The position numbers were made by a program, and so were the translations under genes. From Gallionellaceae bacterium (GTDB lineage Bacteria > Pseudomonadota > Gammaproteobacteria > Burkholderiales > Thiobacillaceae): 64,000 bases of DNA. Location: assembly GCA_028714875.1 (NCBI GenBank), contig JAQTLN010000016.1, positions 1 to 64,000 of the forward strand, written 5' to 3'. The notes below the pieces were generated by a model. The model was not told the origin of the DNA. It did no database searches and was given only the letters and a program-made list of their open reading frames with translations. Of the stretch, positions 10,094 through 19,823 are shown piece by piece. Each line of letters begins with the position of its first letter. Position 1 is the first letter of the stretch.

Positions 10094-11692
10094 ATGGTCT
10101 TGCTGTGCCTCCATTTCACCATCCATCTGATAAACGATATCGCCGGGAAGCGCGCGCTTGTCGGCCGCTGGCTGTCGCGCCTGCTGCTGGTATGCCTGTT
10201 CCTGCTGGCCGGAGGGGTGGCGGCGGGCCAGGAGGCCGTCGCCGCCGCGACAGCGGCCGCTCTGCCGCAATCGCTGACCGATCAGGAACGGGCCTGGCTG
10301 CGTGAGCATCCCGTCATCCGCGTGGCGGGAGATCCGGGCTGGCCGCCGGTCGAATTTGCCGATGAACGCGGGGGGCCGTCCGGCATGAGCGGGGATTATC
10401 TGACGCTCATCGAACAGCGTTTGGGCGTGAAATTCGAGCGCGCGCGCAATCTGAGTTGGCAGGAGGCCTATGCCAAGCTGAAGCATTGGGAGATCGACAT
10501 GACCACCTCGGTGGTGGTGACACCGGAACGCGCGGAGTTCTGGGCCTTCACCCGGCCTTATATGCGTATTCCGATCGTCATCGTCACGCGCCGGAACGTC
10601 ACCTATATCGGCGCCATGCGTGAGCTCGCGGGGAAGAAAGTGGCCGTGGTGGAGGGGTACGCGGTCAATGACTGGTTACCGAGGGACTTCCCCGAAATCC
10701 CCCTGGTCCGGGTCAAGACCACGCGCGAAGGCCTGGAGGCGCTGCGTCGCGGGGAGGTCTACGCCTATATCGACAGCATGCTCACCGTCGACTATTACCT
10801 GGCGAAGCTGGATATGGCGACGCTCAAGATCTCCGGGCAGACGCCCTATGTGAACCTTCAGTCCATGGCGGTGCGCAAGGACTGGGCGATCCTGGCCGGG
10901 ATACTCGACAAGACGCTGGATTCGATTTCCGAAAGCGAACGCGACGCCATATACCGGAAATGGCTGCCGCCGCGGTATGAGCGCGGCTTTGACTACACCC
11001 GTCTGTGGCAGGCGCTGGCCCTCCTTGGCGCGGTGCTCCTGGGCATGCTGTTCTGGATACGCAAGCTGTCGCGGGAGATCCGGCGGCGCAAGGAAGCGGA
11101 AGCGGCTTCTGGCGAGAGCGAAAGGCGTTTCCACCAACTCTTTGATGTCGCGGCGGTGCCCTTGTGTTTCGTCAACAAGGACGGCGTGATCGTGGATTTC
11201 AACGACCGTTTCACGCGGATGTTTGGTTACAGCCATGCGGATGTGCCGACCCTGGCCGAGTGGTGGCGGCTCGCTTATCCCGACCCGGCCTATCGCGCCT
11301 GGGTGCTGGAAACCTGGAATGCCGCCGTGGAACAGGCCGCTCGAAGCGGCACGGATATCGCACCCATCGAGTACCAGGTCGTCTGCAAGGATGGCTCGCG
11401 CCGCACGGTTCTCATTTCCGGCAATACCCTGGGGGAGGATTTTCTCGCCACCTTCTTTGACGTCACCGAGCGCCGGGCCGCCGAGGATGCTCTGTACCGG
11501 CGGACCGAGGAATTGCGCCAGCGCAATGAAGAACTGGAGCGCTTCAACCGCGCCACGGTGGGGCGTGAGCTGGACATGATCGCGCTGAAACGGCGGATCA
11601 ACGCCTTGTCCATCCAGCTTGGGCGGGCGCCGCCTTATCCGCTGTCCTTTCTCGATGACCCGGAACCTCCCGCCGGGGATGCGACGCCATGA
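10094..11692 (+). CDS. Periplasmic solute-binding domain / TM / PAS sensor without kinase domain
   Basis: This 532-aa protein has an N-terminal membrane anchor or signal (LLLVCLFLLAGGVAAG). It is followed by a family-3 solute-binding (BvgS/EvgS-like) domain at about 60-285, starting LREHPVIRVAGDPGWPPVEF. A TM segment lies near 300-320 (LALLGAVLLGMLFWI), then a PAS domain near 350-465 ending FFDVTERR, then a coiled coil with ERFNRATVGRELDMIALKRR. That last motif is common after PAS domains in proteobacterial sensors. No HisKA, GGDEF or methyl-accepting domain follows. It overlaps the next kinase gene by 4 nt (ATGA), so the two are translationally coupled and probably act as a ligand-sensing subunit plus kinase. 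Confidence 0.82.
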   Translation: MVLLCLHFTIHLINDIAGKRALVGRWLSRLLLVCLFLLAGGVAAGQEAVAAATAAALPQSLTDQERAWLREHPVIRVAGDPGWPPVEFADERGGPSGMSGDYLTLIEQRLGVKFERARNLSWQEAYAKLKHWEIDMTTSVVVTPERAEFWAFTRPYMRIPIVIVTRRNVTYIGAMRELAGKKVAVVEGYAVNDWLPRDFPEIPLVRVKTTREGLEALRRGEVYAYIDSMLTVDYYLAKLDMATLKISGQTPYVNLQSMAVRKDWAILAGILDKTLDSISESERDAIYRKWLPPRYERGFDYTRLWQALALLGAVLLGMLFWIRKLSREIRRRKEAEAASGESERRFHQLFDVAAVPLCFVNKDGVIVDFNDRFTRMFGYSHADVPTLAEWWRLAYPDPAYRAWVLETWNAAVEQAARSGTDIAPIEYQVVCKDGSRRTVLISGNTLGEDFLATFFDVTERRAAEDALYRRTEELRQRNEELERFNRATVGRELDMIALKRRINALSIQLGRAPPYPLSFLDDPEPPAGDATP

Positions 11693-13815
11693 GCGAACCC
11701 ACCGATACCGATATGCGTGACAAGGCCGCAAAGCGGGCGGAGATGTCGCTGCAAACCTTTCTTACCCGGTTGATCTGGTTGTGCGTGCTGCCGCTGCTGC
11801 TGCTGACCGCCTGGCTGGCTTATGACAGCGTGCTGGACACGCAGGCCAGGCGTGACGTCGAAGCCGCCAACCTGGCGAACAATTTCGCATTGGCGATGGA
11901 TCAGCGCCTGAACGCGCGCATCGGCGCCCTGCGCATGCTGGCGGCGTCGCCGCTGCTGGACGATGCGGCGCGCCACCGGGATCTCTATATGTTCGCGTTG
12001 GGGATGCGCCCGAATTTCGGTGGTCACGTCATCCTCGTCGATTCGGAAATGCACATGCTGTTCAATACCCGCGTGCCTTTCGGTACCCCGCTGCCCTTGT
12101 TGCCGCGGCCGAAGGGCCACGCCGCCGCGCCGACCGCGCTGGCGACCGGCCAGCCCGCGGTCGGCGATCTCGTCTTCGGGCCGGTCGCCAGAGTGCCGCT
12201 GGTCGCCATCGCGGTGCCCGCCCAGCGTCGCGGCAAGACCGTTTTCCTCCTGCTCGCCACTTTTGAGACCCAAAAATTCCAGGAACGCATCAACCAGCTG
12301 GCGTTACCGGCCGGCTGGTCTCTCAGCCTGCTCGATGGCACCGGCGCGGTGATCGCCCGGCGCGCACCGTCCGGCTTCAATCCGGCTAAAGATGTCGATG
12401 CCGCCGGGCGTTTTATCGCCAGCTCGAAATTGTCGCCCTGGACGGTGGTGCTGGAAATTCCGCGCGACGCCTATCGCGCGCCGTTGCTGGCGGCGGCCGC
12501 TTCCATGTTGCCGCTGGTGTTGGGGGCCACCTTGATCGCTGTGCTTGGTGGCTTGCTGGCCAGCCGGCGTCTGGCCGGGGCGGTGGCGGCGCTGGCGGAA
12601 AACCCCACTCCCGGGGCACCGCTCCCGGAAATCCACGAAATCGCCACGGTCCGCCAGTTGCTCGATGCCGCCGCGAAACAACAGGAGGCGGCCAAAGCCA
12701 CGCTGCGCGAGAGTGAGGCGCGCTACCGAAAACTCTTTGAATATGCGCCGGATGGCATCGTCATTGCCGATGATGAGAGCCGCTACCTCGATGCCAATCC
12801 GAGCGTCTGCCGGATGCTTGGTTATGCCCGCGAGGAACTGATTGGGCTGCATGCTTCCAATATCATCGAGGCGACGGAGACAACCTATGTCGAACCCGCC
12901 CTGGAAGCGATCAATAGCGGGAAAAATTATCAGCGGGAGTGGCGCTTCCGCCGCAAAGACGGCTCGATCTTCACGGCGGAAGTGATCGCAACCAAGATGC
13001 CCGATGGCAAATTGCTTGGGGTGATCCGCGACATCACGGAGCGCAAGCTGGCCGAGGAGGCGATCAGTCAGCTCAATGCCGGTCTGGAACGGCGCGTGGC
13101 CGAACGCACCGTCGAACTGAGCGCCGCCAACCGCGAGCTCGACGCCTTCGCCTATGCCGTATCGCACGACCTGCGCGCGCCGTTGCGGGCCATGAGCGGT
13201 TTCAGCCAGGCGTTGCTGGAAGATTACGGCGATCAGTTGCAAGGCGAGGCGCGGGTCTACCTGGGGCAAATCGACAGCGCCAGCGCGCGGATGAGTGAAT
13301 TGATCGACGGCCTGCTGGCGCTTTCGCGCAGCACGCGCGGCGAGTTGCGGCGCGACGTGGTGGATATTTCCGCCCTGTCCGAACTGTTGCTGGCCGAACT
13401 GGCGCGGGGTGAGCCGGAACGGCGGGTGACGGTGGAAATTGAACCTGGGCTGGCGGCGCGCGGCGATGCCCGCATGATCGAGGTGGTGCTGCGCAATCTG
13501 TTGGGCAATGCCTGGAAATACAGCGCCCACGCGGCGGCGGCGAGCATCCGCGTGTATGGCGAGGAAACGGACGGCGCGCGCCGCTTTTGCGTGGCCGACA
13601 ACGGCGCCGGTTTCAACATGGCCCATGCCGGCAAGCTGTTCCAGCCGTTCCAGCGCCTGCACCGCCAGGACGAGTTCCCCGGCATCGGCATCGGCCTGGC
13701 CACCGTGCAGCGCATTGTCCACCGCCACGGCGGAACCATCGCGGCGTGGGGAGAACCGGGCAAGGGCGCGACGTTCTGCTTTACCCTGGGCGACGCGGCG
13801 AGGGAGGCGGTATGA
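11689..13815 (+). CDS. Membrane sensor histidine kinase (periplasmic sensor-PAS-HisKA-HATPase)
   Basis: A 708-aa kinase. TM1 lies near 27-43 (LIWLCVLPLLLLTAWLAY), a periplasmic dCache-like region spans about 45-265, and TM2 lies near 270-290. PAS spans about 345-450 (YAPDGIVIADDESRYLDANP). A phytochrome-type HisKA has its phospho-His in AYAVSHDLRAPLRAMSGF. The HATPase has the N-box NLLGNAWKYS and the ATP lid GIGIGLATVQR. It lacks its own receiver, and an Rcp1-type response regulator follows 156 bp downstream, which fits the usual pairing of phytochrome-type kinases with Rcp1 regulators. Confidence 0.87.
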   Translation: MSEPTDTDMRDKAAKRAEMSLQTFLTRLIWLCVLPLLLLTAWLAYDSVLDTQARRDVEAANLANNFALAMDQRLNARIGALRMLAASPLLDDAARHRDLYMFALGMRPNFGGHVILVDSEMHMLFNTRVPFGTPLPLLPRPKGHAAAPTALATGQPAVGDLVFGPVARVPLVAIAVPAQRRGKTVFLLLATFETQKFQERINQLALPAGWSLSLLDGTGAVIARRAPSGFNPAKDVDAAGRFIASSKLSPWTVVLEIPRDAYRAPLLAAAASMLPLVLGATLIAVLGGLLASRRLAGAVAALAENPTPGAPLPEIHEIATVRQLLDAAAKQQEAAKATLRESEARYRKLFEYAPDGIVIADDESRYLDANPSVCRMLGYAREELIGLHASNIIEATETTYVEPALEAINSGKNYQREWRFRRKDGSIFTAEVIATKMPDGKLLGVIRDITERKLAEEAISQLNAGLERRVAERTVELSAANRELDAFAYAVSHDLRAPLRAMSGFSQALLEDYGDQLQGEARVYLGQIDSASARMSELIDGLLALSRSTRGELRRDVVDISALSELLLAELARGEPERRVTVEIEPGLAARGDARMIEVVLRNLLGNAWKYSAHAAAASIRVYGEETDGARRFCVADNGAGFNMAHAGKLFQPFQRLHRQDEFPGIGIGLATVQRIVHRHGGTIAAWGEPGKGATFCFTLGDAAREAV

Positions 13816-13849
13816 CAGTGAAGCGCCTGGCCGTGTGGTGGGGTGGCTT

Positions 13850-13868
13850 CCCCCTTTTTCAAAGGGGG
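13850..13868. repeat. G5/C5 short hairpin
   Basis: CCCCCTTTTTCAAAGGGGG matches hairpin C of the 180-bp array. It lies between the sensor kinase and the response regulator, a 156-bp gap that otherwise holds nothing recognisable. Confidence 0.75.
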
Positions 13869-13971
13869 GGCTCGGCTCTTCGCGGTTGCAGGCGTTTCAA
13901 CAATGGCCGCATCCAGAGCTTTGAGAAAGTGGGGGATCTTTGCCCCGACCAGGTAGTCAGGAGCCCGGACG

Positions 13972-14412
13972 ATGACCGCTAAAACCCTCCTTCTCGTGGA
14001 AGACAACCCGCAGGACGAAATGCTCACCCTGCGCGCGTTGCGCCGCGCCAATCTGGCCAACCGGGTGGACGTGGCGCGTGATGGCCAGCAGGCGCTGGAC
14101 TATCTGTTCCGGGAAGGCGAATTCACCGACCGGGAAGGCCCCGATCTGCCCGCCGTGGTGCTGCTCGACATCGGCTTGCCGCGCCTGTCAGGCCTGGAGG
14201 TGCTGGAGCGGTTGCGCGGCGACGTCCGCACCGCGCTGCTGCCGGTGGTCATCCTCACCTCGTCGGACGACGAGCGCGACCGCTTGAAAAGCTACGAAAA
14301 CGGCGCCAACAGCTTCGTGCGCAAGCCGGTGGATTTCGCCGACTTCGCCGAGAGCGTGGCGCGTCTGGGCGTTTACTGGCTGGCGACCAACGAGCCGCCG
14401 CCGGGGGAGTGA
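13972..14412 (+). CDS. Rcp1-type single-domain response regulator
   Basis: A 146-aa receiver-only protein: [19 protein letters not shown], acceptor Asp in [25 protein letters not shown] and the conserved Lys in FVRKPVDF. Its C-terminus YWLATNEPP mirrors YWCVTNE of the 4369-4803 regulator, so the two are paralogues. AGGAG lies about 9 nt upstream of the ATG. It sits between a kinase lacking a receiver and a hybrid kinase, 7 bp before the latter, and is likely the phosphoacceptor for the 11689-13815 kinase. Confidence 0.9.
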   Translation: MTAKTLLLVEDNPQDEMLTLRALRRANLANRVDVARDGQQALDYLFREGEFTDREGPDLPAVVLLDIGLPRLSGLEVLERLRGDVRTALLPVVILTSSDDERDRLKSYENGANSFVRKPVDFADFAESVARLGVYWLATNEPPPGE

Positions 14413-14419
14413 ATCTGCC

Positions 14420-17400
14420 ATGAGCAAGCCACTGAAAATACTGGTCATCGAAGACGCCATCGCCGACTTTCTGCTGCTGGAGCGCCATTTGCGCCAGCAC
14501 GGGCTGGTGGCCGAGTGCCGGCGAGTTGGCGACGATGTGGCGCTGGATGCCGCGTTGCAAAGCGCATGGGATGTGGTGCTGTCGGACTACAGCGTGCCGG
14601 GCATGGATTTCGTCGCCACCCTGCGTCGCATCCAGGCGCGCCATCCCGATCTGCCGGTGATCCTGTTATCCGGCAGTGTCGGCGAGGAAACGGCGGTGGA
14701 GTTGCTGCGCCTGGGCCTCGCCGATTTCGTTCTCAAGGACCGCCTGGCCCGGCTGCCGCAGGCCATCGAGCGCGCGCTGAACGAGGCGGAAGAACGCCGC
14801 GCCCGCCGCGCCGCCGAAGCCGCGTTGCGCGAAAACCAGGCGGCCGCGCTGGAAGAGCAGCGCCTGGCGCACCTGGCGGCGCTGAATCTGATGGAAGACG
14901 CCATCGCGGCGCGCAACCAGGCCGAGGCGGCCAACGCGGCGCTGCGCGAGAGCGAGGAACGATTCCGCCGCGCGGTGTTGTTTTCGCCGTTTCCCATCCT
15001 GCTGCACGCCGAGGATGGCGCGATTCTCCAGGCCAGTAATTCCTGGTGCGAAATCACCGGATACTCACATGCGGAATTGGCCACCATCGCCGATTGGACC
15101 GAGCGGGCCTACGGTGAAAAACAAGCGCTCGTGCAGTCGGACATCGACCGGCTTTACGGCCTGGACCATCGCGTCGCCGAGGGCGACTACACCATCCGTA
15201 CCCGATCCGGGGGCACGCGCATCTGGGAGTTCAGCTCCGCGCCGCTGGGCCGCCTGCCGGACGGTCGCCGCCTGGTCATCAGCATGGCCATGGATGTGAC
15301 GGAACGGCGCGCGGCGGAACTGGCGCTGCGCGAGAGCGAGGAACGCTTGCGATCTACCCAGGATTTCGCTCGTATCGGCTCCTGGGAGCTCAGTCGGGAC
15401 GGGGTGTCCGCGATCTGGTCGGAGCAGACCTGCCGGTTGTTTGGCGTGCCGCCCAATTTTCTGGCGGGCCCCACACGGCTTTGCGAGATTGTTTCGAGCA
15501 ATGATTGTCCGGCAGTCCTTGCATCCCTTCATCACAGCCTTGCGACCGGCAAAGAGCATCGCATCGAATACCGGATTCATCGCCTCGATGATGGCGCGGA
15601 ACGTTGGATTGAATGCCGTGGCAAGCCGGTATTCGGCAAGGATGGATTGCCCGAGAAACTGTCAGGGTTCGTGCAGGACATCACCGAGCGCAAACAGGTC
15701 GAGGCCGCGCTGGAGAGTGAAGCGCTGCGCCGCCGTCTGCTCATGGATGGCTCCCGCGACGGCATCGCCATCGTCAACCAGCAACATCAGGTGGTGGAGG
15801 CCAACCCCAGGTTTGCAACCATGCTGGGCTACACCCCCGAGGAAGTGCTGAGTCTGCATACCTGGGATTGGGAGGCCACGCTGACGGAGGCGGACATCCG
15901 CGCCAATTTCGTGAATCTCCTCGATGCCAACACCACCATCGAAACGCGCCATCGCCGCAAGGACGGCACGGTCTACGACGTGGAAGTCAGCCTCGGCGGC
16001 GCCATGGTGGGCAATGAAGCCATGGTCTTCACCATCAGCCGCGATATTTCTGAGCGCAAGGCGGCGGAGGAGCAGTTGCGCAAACTCGCGCAGGCCGTGG
16101 AGCAGAGCCCGGAGAGCATCGTCATCACCAATCTGGCCGCCGAGATCGAATATGTGAACGAGGCTTTCGTCCAGGCCACCGGCTATAGCCGCGCGGAAGC
16201 GCTGGGCCAAAATCCGCGCATCCTGCAATCCGGCGAAACACCGAAGCAGGTCTACGATGCCCTATGGGGCGCCATGACCGAGGGCCGCCCCTGGAAAGGC
16301 GAGTTCATCAATCGGCGTAAGGACGGCGGCGAATATGTGGAATTCGCCATCATCACCCCGCTACGCCAGCCGGATGGCCGCATCAGCCACTACGTCGCGG
16401 TGAAAGAGGATGTGACCCAGAAAAAGCGTCTCGGCCTGGAGCTGGATCAGCACCGCCACCACCTGGAAGAGCTGGTCGCCCAGCGCACCAATGAATTGCT
16501 CATCGCCAAGACCCAGGCGGAAGCCGCCACCCATGCCAAGAGCGCCTTTCTGGCCAACATGAGCCATGAGATCCGCACGCCGATGAACGCCATCCTCGGC
16601 CTCACGCATCTGCTGCAACGCGACAATGTCACGCTGGAGCAATCGGAGCGGCTCGGCAAGATCGCCGGTTCCGCTCGCCATCTGCTGTCGATCATCAACG
16701 ACATCCTCGACCTGTCCAAGATCGAGGCCGGCAAGCTGCAACTGGAACAGAGCGATTTCGCCCTCTCCGCCGTGCTCGACCACGTGCGTTCGATGATTCT
16801 CGACGCGGCCCAGGCCAAGGGCCTGAGTGTGGAAGTGGATGGCGACGCGGTGCCGGTGTGGTTGCGCGGCGATCCCACCCGCTTGCGCCAGGCCTTGCTC
16901 AACTACGCCGGCAACGCGGTCAAGTTCACCGAGCACGGCGGCATCGCCCTGCGCGCGCGCTTGCTGAGCGAACAGGAGGGGAGGCTGGCGGTGCGCTTCG
17001 AGGTGCGGGACACGGGCATCGGCATCGCCCCGGACACCCAATCCAGGTTGTTCGCCGCCTTTGAACAATCCGATGTGTCCACCACGCGCAAATACGGCGG
17101 CACCGGCCTCGGGCTGGCGATTACCCGCAATCTGGCGCAAATGATGGGCGGTGAAGCGGGGGTGGAGAGCAAACCGGGCAAGGGCAGCACCTTCTGGTTC
17201 ACGGTGCATCTGGCGCGCGGCCACGGCGTCATGCCGGCCGCCGCCCCTCCCGCGCCGGAGGCCGAGGCGGAACTGCGCCGCCGCCATGCCGGCGCCCGTT
17301 TGCTGTTGGCGGAAGACAATCTGATCAACCGCGAAGTGGCGCTGGAACTGCTGCACGCCGTGGGCCTCGCGGTGGACGCCGCCGAGGATGGTCTGGTGGC

Positions 17401-18304
17401 TCTGGAGAAGGCGGTGTCGGGTGGTTATGCGCTGATCCTGATGGATGTACAGATGCCCAACATGGATGGCCTGGAAGCTACTCGCGCGATTCGCGCCCTG
17501 CCGGCCTGGCGCGACAAGCCAATTCTGGCGATGACCGCCAACGCCTTCGACGAGGATCGCCGCGCCTGCCTGGAAGCCGGTATGAACGACTTCGTGGCGA
17601 AGCCGGTGGACCCGGAAGTCCTCTATGCGACGCTGTTGCGATGGTTGCCGGACGAGGCTGTCGATCCGCGGCCGCTCACGCCGCCGGCCCCCGTCGCGCG
17701 GACAGCCTTGCCACAACAAGCGGCCCTGGCTCGCTTCGCCACGCTGCCCGGCCTCGATCCGCAACGGGGCCTGACGGCGCTGCGCGGCCAGGCGGACAAA
17801 TACCTGCGCCTGCTGTGCCTGTTCGCCGAATCGCATGCCGGCGACATGGCGCGGCTGCGTGAATTGCTGGCGACCGGGGAGATCACTGATGCGCGGCATC
17901 TGGCGCACAGCCTCAAGGGGGTGGCCGCGACCTTGGGGGCCAATCGCCTGGCGGATCAGATCGCGGGGCTGGAAGCCGCCTTGAAACAGCCGGGCGGCGA
18001 ATGCGCGGGTTTGATCGACCAGATCGAGGCCGGGCTTGCCGCCCTGGCGGCGGCGATACTGGCCTTGCCGCAACACCTGGCCGAGCCGACGCCGGCGCCC
18101 GTTGATCCCGCCCACGTGGAACAAGTGCTGAACGAACTGGAACACCTGCTGAAGCAAAGCGATGCCCATGCCGGGCAACTGGCCGCGGATTCTCGCTTGC
18201 TACTGCATACCGCGCTGGGTGATGCGGGTGACGAATTTCTGCGGCAGATCGAGCGATTCGACTACGAAGCCGCCTTGGCGATCCTGCGCAATGCACGCAT
18301 GTGA
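14420..18304 (+). CDS. Cytoplasmic hybrid histidine kinase: REC-PASx4-HisKA-HATPase-REC-Hpt
   Basis: A 1294-aa protein with no membrane segment. It begins with an N-terminal receiver ([18 protein letters not shown], acceptor in [13 protein letters not shown]) and a coiled linker. Four PAS modules follow (endings [32 protein letters not shown]). Then come HisKA ([11 protein letters not shown]), HATPase ([14 protein letters not shown]), a second REC ([13 protein letters not shown]) and Hpt ([13 protein letters not shown]), ending with a short helical tail. From the last PAS to the end it parallels the 5295-9836 kinase almost residue for residue, while the N-terminal sensing modules differ. This indicates duplication followed by input-domain replacement. 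The start codon follows the Rcp1-type regulator by 7 bp. Confidence 0.9.
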   Translation: MSKPLKILVIEDAIADFLLLERHLRQHGLVAECRRVGDDVALDAALQSAWDVVLSDYSVPGMDFVATLRRIQARHPDLPVILLSGSVGEETAVELLRLGLADFVLKDRLARLPQAIERALNEAEERRARRAAEAALRENQAAALEEQRLAHLAALNLMEDAIAARNQAEAANAALRESEERFRRAVLFSPFPILLHAEDGAILQASNSWCEITGYSHAELATIADWTERAYGEKQALVQSDIDRLYGLDHRVAEGDYTIRTRSGGTRIWEFSSAPLGRLPDGRRLVISMAMDVTERRAAELALRESEERLRSTQDFARIGSWELSRDGVSAIWSEQTCRLFGVPPNFLAGPTRLCEIVSSNDCPAVLASLHHSLATGKEHRIEYRIHRLDDGAERWIECRGKPVFGKDGLPEKLSGFVQDITERKQVEAALESEALRRRLLMDGSRDGIAIVNQQHQVVEANPRFATMLGYTPEEVLSLHTWDWEATLTEADIRANFVNLLDANTTIETRHRRKDGTVYDVEVSLGGAMVGNEAMVFTISRDISERKAAEEQLRKLAQAVEQSPESIVITNLAAEIEYVNEAFVQATGYSRAEALGQNPRILQSGETPKQVYDALWGAMTEGRPWKGEFINRRKDGGEYVEFAIITPLRQPDGRISHYVAVKEDVTQKKRLGLELDQHRHHLEELVAQRTNELLIAKTQAEAATHAKSAFLANMSHEIRTPMNAILGLTHLLQRDNVTLEQSERLGKIAGSARHLLSIINDILDLSKIEAGKLQLEQSDFALSAVLDHVRSMILDAAQAKGLSVEVDGDAVPVWLRGDPTRLRQALLNYAGNAVKFTEHGGIALRARLLSEQEGRLAVRFEVRDTGIGIAPDTQSRLFAAFEQSDVSTTRKYGGTGLGLAITRNLAQMMGGEAGVESKPGKGSTFWFTVHLARGHGVMPAAAPPAPEAEAELRRRHAGARLLLAEDNLINREVALELLHAVGLAVDAAEDGLVALEKAVSGGYALILMDVQMPNMDGLEATRAIRALPAWRDKPILAMTANAFDEDRRACLEAGMNDFVAKPVDPEVLYATLLRWLPDEAVDPRPLTPPAPVARTALPQQAALARFATLPGLDPQRGLTALRGQADKYLRLLCLFAESHAGDMARLRELLATGEITDARHLAHSLKGVAATLGANRLADQIAGLEAALKQPGGECAGLIDQIEAGLAALAAAILALPQHLAEPTPAPVDPAHVEQVLNELEHLLKQSDAHAGQLAADSRLLLHTALGDAGDEFLRQIERFDYEAALAILRNARM

Positions 18305-18305
18305 G

Positions 18306-18363
18306 GTGGGAGCGGGCTTGGCCGCGATGGCCTCCGCGGCATCGCGGCCAAGCCCGCTCCCAC
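18306..18363 (+). terminator. Perfect 24-bp inverted repeat, probable terminator or REP
   Basis: The arms GTGGGAGCGGGCTTGGCCGC... at 18306-18329 and 18340-18363 are exact complements with a 10-nt loop. A TTTTT run begins about 7 nt after the right arm. It lies directly after the hybrid kinase stop and before glmU. Similar GTGGGAGCGGGCTTG palindromes are known as REP sequences in other proteobacteria, so the role could be either. Confidence 0.7.
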
Positions 18364-18439
18364 GGCGATGTTTTTCTGAATATCGACTTGGCCGCTGTTT
18401 ATACTTACGCCGGTTTTTTCGCCGGTCACTTCCCCCCTC

Positions 18440-19810
18440 ATGAGCTCCCCTCTGAACGTCGTCATCCTCGCCGCCGGCCGCGGCACGCGGATGAAATCCG
18501 ATTTGCCCAAGGTATTGCATCCGCTCGCCGGTCGACCGTTGCTCAGCCATGTCCTGGCCGCCGCCGATACCCTCTCCCCGGAGAAAATCTGCGTGGTCTA
18601 CGGCCACGGCGGCGAGGCGCTGCCCAAGGCCATCGCTCGTGATGAGCTGGCCTGGGCGAAGCAGGAACCGCAACTGGGCACCGGGCACGCCGTGCAACAG
18701 GCGGTGCCGCATCTCGACCCGGAAGCGATCTGCCTGATCCTCTACGGCGATGTGCCGCTCACCCGCCCGGAAACGCTTCAGGAAATGACCCTGATCGCGC
18801 GCGAGGGCGCCATCGCCCTGTTGACCGTGCGCCTGGCCAACCCGGCCGGTTACGGCCGCATCGTGCGCAACGCGCGCGGCCAGGTCGAGCGCATCGTCGA
18901 GCACAAGGACGCGACCCCCGAGGAACTGGCGATCGATGAAGTGAATACCGGCATCCTCTGTCTGCCCGCCGGCAAGCTGGCGGGTTGGCTGGCGCGCCTG
19001 GGCAACGACAACGCCCAGGGCGAGTATTACCTGACCGATGTGATCGGCATGGCCGCCGCCGAGGGCGAGAAGGTCATGCCCTGCCATCCCGCCGCCGAGT
19101 GGGAAGTGCTGGGCATCAACAGCCGTCAGCAACTGGCGCAACTGGAGCGCATGCACCAGCACAACGTGGCCGAGGCGCTGATGGCGCAGGGCGTCACCCT
19201 GATCGACCCGGCGCGCCTCGACGTGCGCGGTAGCCTGGAGTGCGGCCGTGACGTGCTGATCGACGTCAATTGCGTATTCGAGGGCGCGGTCGTCCTCGCG
19301 GATGGCGTCAAGGTCGGCGCCAACTGCGTATTGAAAAATGTGAGTCTGGCGGCCGGTGTGGAACTGCAACCGTTCTGCCATCTCGACGGCGCCAAGGTGG
19401 GCGCCGACGCGCGCATCGGCCCATTCAGTCGTTTGCGTCCCGGCACCGAGTTGGCCGAGGAAACCCACATCGGCAACTTCGTCGAGATCAAGAACAGCCA
19501 GGTCGGCTTCAATTCCAAGATCAACCACCTGTCCTATGTGGGCGACGCCACGGTGGGCCGCAAGGTCAACATTGGCGCCGGCACCATCACCTGCAATTAC
19601 GACGGTGCCAACAAGCACCGCACGGTGATCGAGGACGACGTTTTCGTCGGTTCCGACACGCAACTGGTGGCCCCGGTCACCGTCGGCCAGGGCGCCACCA
19701 TCGGCGCCGGCACCACCCTCACCAAGGACGCGCCGGCCGGGCAACTGACCCTGTCGCGCGCCAAGCAACTCACTCTTCCCGGCTGGCAGCGGCCGGTCAA
19801 AAAGAAATAA
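18440..19810 (+). CDS. glmU: Bifunctional GlmU (GlcN-1-P acetyltransferase / UDP-GlcNAc pyrophosphorylase)
   Basis: 456 aa, the usual family length. It makes UDP-GlcNAc for peptidoglycan and LPS. The N-terminal uridylyltransferase shows [18 protein letters not shown] and [11 protein letters not shown]. The C-terminal left-handed beta helix is visible as hexapeptide repeats ([27 protein letters not shown]). No Shine-Dalgarno is obvious before the ATG. It is 13 bp upstream of glmS, so the two successive steps of amino-sugar synthesis are in one operon. Confidence 0.97.
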   Translation: MSSPLNVVILAAGRGTRMKSDLPKVLHPLAGRPLLSHVLAAADTLSPEKICVVYGHGGEALPKAIARDELAWAKQEPQLGTGHAVQQAVPHLDPEAICLILYGDVPLTRPETLQEMTLIAREGAIALLTVRLANPAGYGRIVRNARGQVERIVEHKDATPEELAIDEVNTGILCLPAGKLAGWLARLGNDNAQGEYYLTDVIGMAAAEGEKVMPCHPAAEWEVLGINSRQQLAQLERMHQHNVAEALMAQGVTLIDPARLDVRGSLECGRDVLIDVNCVFEGAVVLADGVKVGANCVLKNVSLAAGVELQPFCHLDGAKVGADARIGPFSRLRPGTELAEETHIGNFVEIKNSQVGFNSKINHLSYVGDATVGRKVNIGAGTITCNYDGANKHRTVIEDDVFVGSDTQLVAPVTVGQGATIGAGTTLTKDAPAGQLTLSRAKQLTLPGWQRPVKKK

Positions 19811-19823
19811 GCGGAGACAAATC

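Noticed and set aside
16361-18178. 605-aa minus-strand ORF opposite the hybrid kinase
   Set aside because: Antisense shadow; the opposite strand encodes a complete, well-conserved kinase.
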